From contig NZ_FAOZ01000005.1 in NCBI RefSeq assembly GCF_001536285.1, positions 47,518-111,517 of the forward strand: a stretch of DNA of 64,000 bases, given 5' to 3'. The position numbers and the translations under genes are program-made. The stretch's first letter is position 1, and every line of letters starts with the position of its first letter. Under the pieces are notes generated by a model. That model made no database searches. It was not told where the DNA came from and worked only from the letters and a program-made list of their open reading frames with translations. The DNA is from Parafrankia irregularis. Lineage in GTDB: Bacteria; Actinomycetota; Actinomycetes; Frankiales; Frankiaceae. This document shows, piece after piece, positions 8,162 to 15,733 of the stretch.

Positions 8162-9057
8162 CGTCGACCGCCCCGCACAGCGTTCACGACGCGAACGTTC
8201 ACCCCAGGCATGAACGATGTCGGAGCGGGCGCCGGCGGAGCGAGCGGCCCTGGAGCCGCCGAGGTCGCAACGGCGCCGTTCGCGGCGGTCGCGCCGGTGG
8301 CAGCGGTCGGGGTGGTCACCCCCAGTGCGGTCATCGCCCGGTAGCCGCGCAGCAGCACGCCGAGCAGGTAGAGCGCGTTCGCGGCGGCGAGGGCCGCGTA
8401 GGCGACGCAGAACGGGGCGCTGAACGCGGTGCCTGCGCCGAGCAGGACGAAAATCAGGCACAGCAGCCCGTAGTCGCTGGGCAGTACGAGAAGCGACCGC
8501 CAGATCGGAGCGTTCGTCCCGGTCGCGGCGGCCACTGGGCGGGTCCGGCGCAGGAAGTCGCTGATGATCATCGAGAAGAAGGTGACCGTGGCGACTGCCG
8601 CGAAGGCCAGCGGGACCAGGAGGAACTCGCCGCGGCCGAGGGCGGAGAAGCGGAAGCAGGAAACCGCGACGGCCAGGTGCAGCAGCGGGATCTTCGCCGA
8701 GTCGCAGACGTGGTCGAGCCATTCGCCGACCGGGCTGCCGCCGCCGCGCAGCCGGGCGAGCTGGCCGTCGGCCGCGTCGAGGGCGTAGCCGATCACGAGG
8801 GCGAGGCAGACGGCGACGCCGACGGGTGCGGTCGGGCGGGCGTACGCGAGCAGGGCGATGCCGCCGAAGGTGAACAGCCCGCTGATGGCGGTCACCTGGT
8901 TCGGGGTGAGCCCGGCGGTGTAGCCGGCGGCGGCGAACAGTCGACCCAGCCGCCGGTTCACGAAACGCGAGTAGGCGGGTGCGCCTTTCGGTGACTTCTG
9001 CGCGGAGTTCAGCCGATCCAGAGCCGCGCGGAAACCGGCCGGCGGGGAGACGCTCAT
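8158..9057 (-). CDS. CDP-alcohol phosphatidyltransferase family membrane protein
   Basis: 299 residues with several membrane helices. The complete family signature D-x2-DG-x2-AR-x8-G-x3-D-x3-D is present as DAADGQLAR, an eight-residue gap, then GEWLDHVCD. This motif binds the metal ions and the CDP moiety. Such enzymes swap CMP from a CDP-alcohol for an acceptor hydroxyl in phospholipid, teichoic acid or phosphoglycan synthesis. The gene overlaps both neighbours by 4 nt: the DUF1972 glycosyltransferase upstream and the cytidylyltransferase downstream. They are thus translationally coupled, which suggests a pathway that makes and attaches a CDP-activated polyol or related group to the surface glycan. 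The C-terminus has an Ala/Thr/Pro-rich repeat (TPTAATGATAANGA). Confidence 0.85.
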   Translation of the reverse strand: MSVSPPAGFRAALDRLNSAQKSPKGAPAYSRFVNRRLGRLFAAAGYTAGLTPNQVTAISGLFTFGGIALLAYARPTAPVGVAVCLALVIGYALDAADGQLARLRGGGSPVGEWLDHVCDSAKIPLLHLAVAVSCFRFSALGRGEFLLVPLAFAAVATVTFFSMIISDFLRRTRPVAAATGTNAPIWRSLLVLPSDYGLLCLIFVLLGAGTAFSAPFCVAYAALAAANALYLLGVLLRGYRAMTALGVTTPTAATGATAANGAVATSAAPGPLAPPAPAPTSFMPGVNVRVVNAVRGGRR

Positions 9058-10388
9058 GCGTGCCTCCGGCTCGCGAGGCGCAGCGCCTGCCGCCGCGGCA
9101 CCGAACCCGGAAGCGAAAGCGGAGCCGAAAGCGGGGCCGAAAGCGGGCGCGGAAGCGGAAGTGGAAGCTGGAGCGGGAGCTGAAGCTGAACAGCGGCAGG
9201 AACCGAAACGGGGACGGGACCGGGAGCGGTGACGGGCGCAAGGTCCCCGCTCTCGGTGAATCGGCGAAGGGAGCTGGTCAATGTGGGCCGCCAGTGCGGG
9301 TCACGGCCGGCGAGGCGGAGGCAGAGTTTCTCGTAGCCGACCGCGACCTCGTCCCAGTCGAATTTCGCGGCGGCCCGGTTTCGCGCGAGCAGGCCGTACC
9401 GATCGCCGATGATCGGGTTCCTTTCGGTCGCTTCGAGGTGGCGGGCCAGCTCGTCCGGCTCGGTGAAATAGAAACCGGCGTCGCCGAGCACCTCGCGGTT
9501 GAAGCGGTTCCCGGTGGCTATCACGGTGGCGCCCGCGCCCATCGCGCGCAGCAGCGACGGGTTGGTGCCGCCGACGCTGTGGCCGTGCAGGTAGGTCAGG
9601 CTGGCCGCGTAGAGCGCGTTGAGCAGTTCCTGGTCGTAGACCGCGCCCAGGGAGACGACCCGCGGGTCGGTGGCGAGGAGCTGGGTGAGGTCGCGGGTGT
9701 ACCGCGTCGGGTAGGGGTTTCCGCCGACGACCACGAGTGGATGTCGGGAGCCGCTCGCCAGGTATCCGCGGGCGATGAGGTCGATGTTGTTCTCGGGTTC
9801 CATCCGGGCGACGACCAGGTGGAACTCCTTCGCGCGCAGGCCGAGCTCGGCGACCCGGGCGGTAGCGGCGGATTCGAGCAGTGGGGCGCCGTAGGTGAGC
9901 ACGGTCGAGTCCGCGTGGAACTTCCAGCGGTAGTAGTCCGCGATGGCCGTGCAGTCGGCGATCAGGTCATCGGCCCAGGCCACCGCGAGGGCCTCGGCCA
10001 TCATGTAGTAGCGCCGCCCGGCGCCGGCCCATTTGCCGCGGCGCCACTCCAGCCCGTCGACGTGCACGGCCACCGGGATTTTCCGCAGCCGGAGCAGGGG
10101 TAAGAGGGGGGCGTTGGCGGCGTTGAAGAGCAGCGCGACGTCCGGCCGGTGCCGCAGGGCGTGCGCGACGCTCACCGTGGTGTGGCTGATTGTCTCCAGC
10201 GATCGGCGGCGCAGGGCCGGCAGCTCGACTCGGCGCATTCCCAGGAATTCGTCCGGGCCTTTGCCGCGGCAGTAGACGGTGACGTCATGGCCCAGCTCGA
10301 CGAGCCGGCGGCCGACCTCCTCCACCGCCGTCTCGAAGCCGCCGTAGTTCGCCGGCACACCACGGGTACCGAGCATGGCTATTCGCAT
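9054..10388 (-). CDS. DUF1972/GT4-type glycosyltransferase
   Basis: The N-terminus MRIAMLGTRGVPANYGGFETAVEEV is the DUF1972 signature of rhamnosyltransferase-like GT4 enzymes. It is followed by HVDGLEWRRGKW and a donor-binding half with ARMEPENNIDLI and GTNPSLLRAMGAGATVIAT. The enzyme should transfer a sugar from a nucleotide donor to a growing glycan at the inner membrane face. ATG 10388 is chosen because homologues begin at MRIA; a GTG five codons upstream is possible. The last 80 residues are a Leu/Pro/Ser low-complexity tail (LQLPLQLPLPLPRPLSAPL) encoded by repeats at 9075-9200, absent from typical family members. It is coupled by a 4-nt overlap to the phosphatidyltransferase gene. Confidence 0.87.
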   Translation of the reverse strand: MRIAMLGTRGVPANYGGFETAVEEVGRRLVELGHDVTVYCRGKGPDEFLGMRRVELPALRRRSLETISHTTVSVAHALRHRPDVALLFNAANAPLLPLLRLRKIPVAVHVDGLEWRRGKWAGAGRRYYMMAEALAVAWADDLIADCTAIADYYRWKFHADSTVLTYGAPLLESAATARVAELGLRAKEFHLVVARMEPENNIDLIARGYLASGSRHPLVVVGGNPYPTRYTRDLTQLLATDPRVVSLGAVYDQELLNALYAASLTYLHGHSVGGTNPSLLRAMGAGATVIATGNRFNREVLGDAGFYFTEPDELARHLEATERNPIIGDRYGLLARNRAAAKFDWDEVAVGYEKLCLRLAGRDPHWRPTLTSSLRRFTESGDLAPVTAPGPVPVSVPAAVQLQLPLQLPLPLPRPLSAPLSAPLSLPGSVPRRQALRLASRRHA

Positions 10389-10570
10389 TTCGCCCCACCC
10401 CACGTTCAGATTCCGTGCGTGCCCCGCAACGCGAACGTAGCCGTCACCCTTATCCGCAGATGGCAGGGATCGTCATTTTCTGGAAAATTAATGGTACACG
10501 GAGCGGCACCTCTTGTTCAATTTCTGGAAAACTGGTGCCAGCATTCCAGGAAAGGCCGAGAAAAAGTCTC

Positions 10571-13102
10571 CTAATTTGTTCTGCCGGCCTGGTTGTGCCG
10601 TTGGATCTGGGCCGGCGTCAGCGCGGTCGGGTAGATCGCCACCTCGTCGATCGCGCCGGCGAGGAAGTTGCTGGTCGGCCGGTCCGGCCAGAATCCCAGG
10701 GCGTCCCCGCCGACCCGCCAGTAGCCGCTGAACGCCTGGGCGGACGTCGTCGCCGGATCCTGGCCGACCTGGGCACCGTCGACGTAGAGCGACATCCCGG
10801 CGCCGGACAGGGTGGCCACCACGTGATGCCACCGCCCGTCGTTGTAGGCGCCGGCGCTGGTGATCGTCCGGAAGCCGCCGGGGTTCACGCCGAACGTGAC
10901 CCGGCCCGCGTTGGTCAGGTAGACGTGCCGGTCGTAGCTGAAGGACGTCCCGGTGTTGCTGCCGCCGAAGCCGAGGAGCTTCCCGCCGCGGGTCGAGGTG
11001 GTGTTGAACCAGGCCTCGGCGCTGAACGTGGCCGGCGCGGTCACCGCCGTCGGCGTGGCGCCGAAGCCGGTGGAGGTGCCGCTGAAGGTCGAGGCGGTGT
11101 CCGCGTCACCGGCGATCGCGCCCGGGGTGCCACGGGTCACGGTGCTCCCCAGGCGCAGGTCCGCGCCGCCGGCCAGGTCACGGGAGGTCGTGGTGCCGGC
11201 CGTCTCGCCGAGACGCCAGTAGTTGGCCGGCCCGTCGGCCAGGACCGTCCGGGCGTAGGCGCTGGTCGGAGCGGGGCCCGCGCCCGTCACCGTCACCGGT
11301 GCGCTGGTCGGGCCCGGCGTGACGTTGCCGAGCGGGTCGGACACGTAGACGCGGTAGGTGTGGGTGCCGGCGCTCAGGCCGGTGTCGACGAACGTGGCCG
11401 GCTGCGGTTTCCAGAACCGCCCGTTGATCGTCGTGGTGTGGACGGGGCTCGCGGTGTTGCCGTCCCGGACGATCCGGTAGGTGAGGGCCTCGTTGTCGTT
11501 GTCGTAGGTCGTCGTCCAGCTGACCCGCGCCGAGCCCGCGCCCACTGCCTGGACGGTCGGGGTCAGAGCCGCGGCGGAGTAGACCGGGCCTACCCGGTTC
11601 GGCGCCACCGCGCGGATCGCGAAGCGGACCAGGCCCTGCTGAGGCGTCCCGTTCACGGACGGGAACTCACCGCCCAGCGACAGGTAGCTGCTGTTCCCGG
11701 TGATCGACCAGGCGGCCTGGCCCTGGCCGGTGAACGTGCCGGCGGCGAGCTTCGGGTACCAGTTGAGCTGGGTCGGGGCCGGGTTGCCGGAGAAGTCGGC
11801 GTAGCCGATCAGCGTGTTGCGCCCGACGGTACCGGTTGCCCTGGTGGTAAAGGCCAGCGCCCGGTAGTACGACATCGGATCGGTCTGCGGGAAGGCTCCG
11901 ATGTTGCCGCAGAAGTGCGCGTGCCCCACGTTGTACAGGACGCCGCCGACGGCGAAGTTGTCGTAGGTGTCGCCGTGGCAGTCCTCGAGCCAGATCAGGT
12001 CACCGGTGGTGGGGTTCGCGGCGAAGCTGCCCTCGAGGTTGCCGCTCGTCGCCCCGGACACCCAGCCCGACCCGTAGATGTTCGTGCCGTCGGTGCGCAG
12101 GCTGTCGATGCTCGCCTTGTCGCCGGAGTTGCGCACGATCCGGTTCGCCGCCCACGGCAGGGTCGCGCCGGTGGTGGCGTCGACGGCGCCGAGCCCGGTC
12201 GCGGACACGCCGTTGAGGGAGTTGAACTGGCCGCCGACGATGACCCGGGACCGGTCAGGGGTCAGGACCATCGCGTTGACCTGGCCGTTCGCGGCCGCCG
12301 GCGCCCAGTTCAGCAAAGCCCCGGTGGACGTCGAGTAGGCGGCCAGGCGGGAGCGGGTGTTTCCCATCGCCGAAGCGAAGACCCCGCCGGCGTAGAGGGT
12401 CGAGTCGGAGGCGGTCAGGGCGCGTACCGACGCGGCGGCGCCGCCCGTCCAGCCGCTGACGAGGGAGCCGTCGACGGTGCTGAACGCGGCGATCCGGTTG
12501 CGGGTCTGCCCGTCGACGGCGGTGAAGTCACCGCCGACGTAGATCCTGCGGCCGTCGGGTGAGGCGGTGATCGCCCGGCCCTGGGCGTTGAGCGTGTGGT
12601 TGAAGCCCGCGATCAGGTTGCCGGTCGTGATGTCGTAGGCGAGCAGGTTGCCCCGCGGGGTCTCGTTCACGCCGGCGGCGGCGCCGGCGGGCCGGGCCGC
12701 GGTGAAGCTGCCCGTCACGAAGACCGTGTTGCCGACGGTCGCCTGCGCCCACACGACGCCGTTCACCTGGACGGTCGGCAGGGCGTCCACGCTGACCGTC
12801 GCCGGTGTCGACGGATCGGGTGGCGCGGTGTCCGCCGCGGCGCCCGGTGCCGTCAGCAGGACCGACGCGCCGGTGCCGACGACGGCCAGGGCGGCGACCG
12901 TGGCCACACCGACCAGGCGCCTGGCGAACCCGCCACGCCCGACGAACCCGCGATGCCCGGCGACCGTGCCGCGCCCGGCGAACCCGCCACGCCCGGCGGG
13001 CTGGCCCGCGCCGCCGGCCGGCCGGACAAGCCTGCCGGCAGGTAAATCCCCGCCTCGCCCTGACTTTCGCCGCGTCACCCGCGTCACCCGCGTCACCCGC
13101 AT
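10571..13102 (-). CDS. Large secreted protein: beta-propeller-like repeats, Fn3-like and LamG domains
   Basis: About 843 residues. ATG 13102 is preferred because TAGGAAGAG precedes it; an upstream ATG at 13156 has no ribosome site. The N-terminus is very basic and repetitive (VTRVTRVTRR, GRGGFAGRG). A hydrophobic export segment then runs VGVATVAALAVVGTGASVLL and ends near APGAAADT. The next 400 residues contain repeats of the type GRRIYVGGDFTAVDGQTRNRIAAFS, as in delta-60/Kelch-like propellers. An Fn3-like segment follows (SARVSWTTTYDNDNEALTYRIVRDG). A C-terminal LamG/concanavalin fold ends with RWHHVVATLSGAGMSLYVDGAQVG and GAIDEVAIYPTALT. It is likely a cell-surface or extracellular glycan-binding protein acting with the surrounding polysaccharide genes. 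Confidence 0.8.
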   Translation of the reverse strand: MRVTRVTRVTRRKSGRGGDLPAGRLVRPAGGAGQPAGRGGFAGRGTVAGHRGFVGRGGFARRLVGVATVAALAVVGTGASVLLTAPGAAADTAPPDPSTPATVSVDALPTVQVNGVVWAQATVGNTVFVTGSFTAARPAGAAAGVNETPRGNLLAYDITTGNLIAGFNHTLNAQGRAITASPDGRRIYVGGDFTAVDGQTRNRIAAFSTVDGSLVSGWTGGAAASVRALTASDSTLYAGGVFASAMGNTRSRLAAYSTSTGALLNWAPAAANGQVNAMVLTPDRSRVIVGGQFNSLNGVSATGLGAVDATTGATLPWAANRIVRNSGDKASIDSLRTDGTNIYGSGWVSGATSGNLEGSFAANPTTGDLIWLEDCHGDTYDNFAVGGVLYNVGHAHFCGNIGAFPQTDPMSYYRALAFTTRATGTVGRNTLIGYADFSGNPAPTQLNWYPKLAAGTFTGQGQAAWSITGNSSYLSLGGEFPSVNGTPQQGLVRFAIRAVAPNRVGPVYSAAALTPTVQAVGAGSARVSWTTTYDNDNEALTYRIVRDGNTASPVHTTTINGRFWKPQPATFVDTGLSAGTHTYRVYVSDPLGNVTPGPTSAPVTVTGAGPAPTSAYARTVLADGPANYWRLGETAGTTTSRDLAGGADLRLGSTVTRGTPGAIAGDADTASTFSGTSTGFGATPTAVTAPATFSAEAWFNTTSTRGGKLLGFGGSNTGTSFSYDRHVYLTNAGRVTFGVNPGGFRTITSAGAYNDGRWHHVVATLSGAGMSLYVDGAQVGQDPATTSAQAFSGYWRVGGDALGFWPDRPTSNFLAGAIDEVAIYPTALTPAQIQRHNQAGRTN

Positions 13103-13411
13103 CACGCTCTTCCTACGCCGAGCGCGACCGGAAGCACGCCCACCATTACCCAGCATTAATTCACAGCTGTGCCGGTTTTCGGGGAACCTTACACAGCGAT
13201 CCGCGCCATCTCAACCGTTCAGCATTGCGACGAATTAGCCCCCACGCGGCGACGCGCCACGGAAACCAAGAAAAGTCAACGGAGAATCAACGGTCCCGAC
13301 CGGAATTTCGTCGACCCGATAAACAGATCAGGCCGCCTTTTGAAGCCGGTGCCCGCGGTGGGTGTGCGCCAACCCGCGCGCCAGCGGACCGCCCGTCAGC
13401 CGACCGGGATG

Positions 13412-13978
13412 TCAGCCGATCGGACCGGAGAAGACGACCGCGGGTTTCGCCGGGTCGTAGCTGACGACAGCTGTGACCCTGGCGCGCTGGTCCTCGGGGA
13501 TGAGGAAGACGTAGACACCGTCGACGGTGCGCCCCGGCTGCAGTGTTCCTGCCAGGGGACGCACCGTGCCGCCGTCATCGGGCTGCGCCGGCGTGTCGTC
13601 CGCGCCGTAGGACACGGTGATGTTGGCCCCGTTCAGGTCGACGACCTGCCCGGAGTCGTTGCGCAGGGTGAACGTGAAGGCGACGGCGGGCCGGCCGACG
13701 AACTGCCCCGGCCCCTCGCCGGTCGAGCGCACCGGGCTGATGTCGGCCACCGAGACAACGACCTTGCCCGCTCCGGACGCCGGCGCCGAGAACGGAGCCG
13801 GGCCGGCGGTCGGTGCCGGCGCGCTCGGCACGGCGGCGAGCGCGGTCGGGAAGGGGCCCTGCTTTCGGTAGGGGTCGTCCCCCGCCCCGTCGTCGCCACC
13901 TCCACAGCCGGCAAGCGCGACCACGGCCGCGACAACCCCGGCCAGCACCCCGGACCCAAGGACGGATAACGATCTCAC
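13412..13978 (-). CDS. Lipoprotein with DUF4352-like domain
   Basis: 188 residues from GTG 13978, which has AGGG eight bases upstream; GTG 13999 is an alternative. A signal segment LGSGVLAGVVAAVVALAGC ends in a perfect lipobox (LAGC), so the mature protein should be lipid-anchored outside the membrane. A Pro/Ala-rich spacer follows. The rest is an immunoglobulin-like fold resembling DUF4352, with FVGRPAVAFTFTLRNDSGQVVDLNGANITVSYG and RTVDGVYVFLIPEDQ. Proteins of this fold are common in actinomycetes and of uncertain role. Its place between the LamG gene and a glycosyltransferase on the same strand suggests membership of the surface locus. Confidence 0.75.
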   Translation of the reverse strand: MRSLSVLGSGVLAGVVAAVVALAGCGGGDDGAGDDPYRKQGPFPTALAAVPSAPAPTAGPAPFSAPASGAGKVVVSVADISPVRSTGEGPGQFVGRPAVAFTFTLRNDSGQVVDLNGANITVSYGADDTPAQPDDGGTVRPLAGTLQPGRTVDGVYVFLIPEDQRARVTAVVSYDPAKPAVVFSGPIG

Positions 13979-14235
13979 GCCGGGAACCCTACGACCCACC
14001 GCGCTTCATCAGCCAGTTCCCGCCCGCGGCACCGCCAGATTCCATCGATTCCTGCAACCTTTTCATCAGACCACGGACGAGATACCGATACCCAGCGCTC
14101 CGATATGGTGCACCGAATTTCCGGCCGCCGGGTCGACCGGCACTTCCGTGCCACCTTTCCCACAGACTTCCGATGAGACCGCGGAATACCCGTGACCTCC
14201 TTCCGAAGCCCGTCGCAGGCTCCCGAGCCTCGGTC

Positions 14236-14318
14236 AGCCGCTGCCGCCGCTGCTGCCGCTGCCGCCGCCGCTGCTGCTGCCACTGTTGCCGCCACTGTTG
14301 CTGCCACTGTTGCTGCCG
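14236..14318. repeat. Intergenic CTG/CCG triplet repeat tract
   Basis: An imperfect run of GCCGCTGCTGCC and CCACTGTTGCTG units with three-base periodicity. It lies in the gap 13979-14449 between two minus-strand genes. Open frames through it encode only poly-Gln or poly-Ala and are probably not genes. The remainder of that gap (13979-14235) shows no feature I can support. Confidence 0.6.
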
Positions 14319-14319
14319 A

Positions 14320-14371
14320 GCAAGAAGGGAGGCTTCTGGCTGCTGCAGCAACCCAAATCCTCACTTCTTGC
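14320..14371. repeat. 52-bp palindromic intergenic element, copy A
   Basis: GCAAGAAGGGAGG at the left pairs with CCTCACTTCTTGC at the right, around GGCTGCTGCAGCAACCC. Its right half (AAATCCTCACTTCTT) and centre match the element at 22110-22157. It could act as a terminator or be a REP/MITE-like sequence. Confidence 0.55.
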
Positions 14372-14449
14372 GGATTACCAAGTGGCTATATGATCCTTTT
14401 GCCCTTTTTGGGATGAGACGCGCCGGAGCCCTGCTGGTTCCGGCGGCGG

Positions 14450-15733
14450 TCAGCTCGGGTCTTCGGGGCGGGCCGCAGCCAGCGTGCCGATCAGGGCGTT
14501 GATGTGGTCGTGGTAGCGCTCCAGGCCGAACCGTTCGACGGCGTCGGCGCGCCCCGCCGCCGCCAGCCGGGCGGCGAACGGCCAGTCGTCGAGCAGGGCG
14601 CTGACCGCCGCCGCCAGGGCCGCGGGGTCGTCCGGGGGGACCAGCAGGCCGGTGCGGTCCGCGATGACGATCTCCTCGAGCCCCTGGGTGGCGCTCGCGA
14701 CCAGCGGACGTCCGGCGAGCAGGGCCTCGACCGCGACGTTCCCGAACGGTTCGGCCCGGGACGGGACCAGGACGACGTCCGCCGCGCGGAGGAAGGGCTC
14801 GATGTCGGGCTGGAAGCCGTGGAAGCGCACCCGGTCGGCCAGCCGAGGGTCGGCGGCGACGTCCCGCAGCTGCCGCTCGTACCACTCGTAGCCCTCGAAT
14901 GTGCTGCCGACGAGGTCGAGCTCTACGTCGCGGCCGGCGTCCCGGAGCCTGAGCAGCGCGTCGAGGGCGACGTCGGTGCCCTTGCGCGGGGAGAGCCGGC
15001 CGACGAGAACCAGCCGCGCCGGAGTGCCCGGCCGCACCGGCAGCACCGGCACCGGCACCGGCACCGGCAGCGGCAGCGGCAGCGGCAGCGCGGACGATGC
15101 CAGCCGGCGTGGCTGCGACTCGGGCGACGGCGGGGCGGGCGACGGCGGGGCGGGCGATGACGGCGGGGGCGGCGGGGCTGGGCCGCCGGCGCGGGCGACC
15201 CCGTTGTAGACGAGCTCGGTCCGTCCGGCCAGCGCCGGCACGGCCGCGGCGAGGGTGGCCGCCGCGGCGGAGCTGTTGACCACGATCGTCCGGGCCAGCA
15301 GCAGCGGGGCGGTGAGCGCGACGCCGACGAGCCGGCCGGTGCGCTCCGCCTCGTGCACGTGGACCAGGCTCGGCAGCCGGCACAGCCGCGCGGCCACCAG
15401 CCAGACCGGGATCGTGATCGTGTTCACGTAGAGGACGTCCGGCCGGACCAGCCGGATCAGCCGGACCAGCCGCGCGACCGCGGTCACCATCCGCGCCACG
15501 AGACCGAAGGCCCGGTGCGGGCGCAGGTATCGCTTGCGCAGGACGGGGACGTCACCGGCCCGGACCTCGGCCCCGGCCTGTTCCAGCAGCGGCCACAGCG
15601 GCCCCCGCTCCGGCAGGACCACGATCGCGCGTGCGCCGGCGGCGACGACCCCGCGCACCGAGTCGAGCAGCATCCGGTCCGCGCCGTACAGCTCGGCGGA
15701 GGGGTGCGCGAACAGGACCGTCCGGCGGGCCAT
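14450..15733 (-). CDS. GT4-family glycosyltransferase
   Basis: 427 residues starting at the ATG in TGATGG, which overlaps the stop of the upstream flippase-ligase gene. The N-terminal half is a Glyco_transf_4 fold (HPSAELYGADRMLLDSVRGV, then LVHVHEAERTG). The C-terminal half is Glycos_transf_1, with LVGRLSPRKGTDVALDAL and the donor motif EPFGNVAVEALLAGRPLVAS. It probably adds a sugar to the surface polymer made by this locus. A Pro/Leu/Val repeat insert of about 45 residues (PPPPPSSPAPPSPAPPSP, then PLPLPLPVPVPVPV) sits exactly in the inter-domain linker. It is encoded by CACCGG and GGCAGC repeats at 15035-15180. The catalytic half is otherwise normal. Confidence 0.87.
   Translation of the reverse strand: MARRTVLFAHPSAELYGADRMLLDSVRGVVAAGARAIVVLPERGPLWPLLEQAGAEVRAGDVPVLRKRYLRPHRAFGLVARMVTAVARLVRLIRLVRPDVLYVNTITIPVWLVAARLCRLPSLVHVHEAERTGRLVGVALTAPLLLARTIVVNSSAAAATLAAAVPALAGRTELVYNGVARAGGPAPPPPPSSPAPPSPAPPSPESQPRRLASSALPLPLPLPVPVPVPVLPVRPGTPARLVLVGRLSPRKGTDVALDALLRLRDAGRDVELDLVGSTFEGYEWYERQLRDVAADPRLADRVRFHGFQPDIEPFLRAADVVLVPSRAEPFGNVAVEALLAGRPLVASATQGLEEIVIADRTGLLVPPDDPAALAAAVSALLDDWPFAARLAAAGRADAVERFGLERYHDHINALIGTLAAARPEDPS

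Noticed and set aside
13989..14351. Poly-Gln minus-strand open frame in the triplet-repeat gap
   Set aside because: It only reads the repeat tract and has no ribosome site or conserved part.
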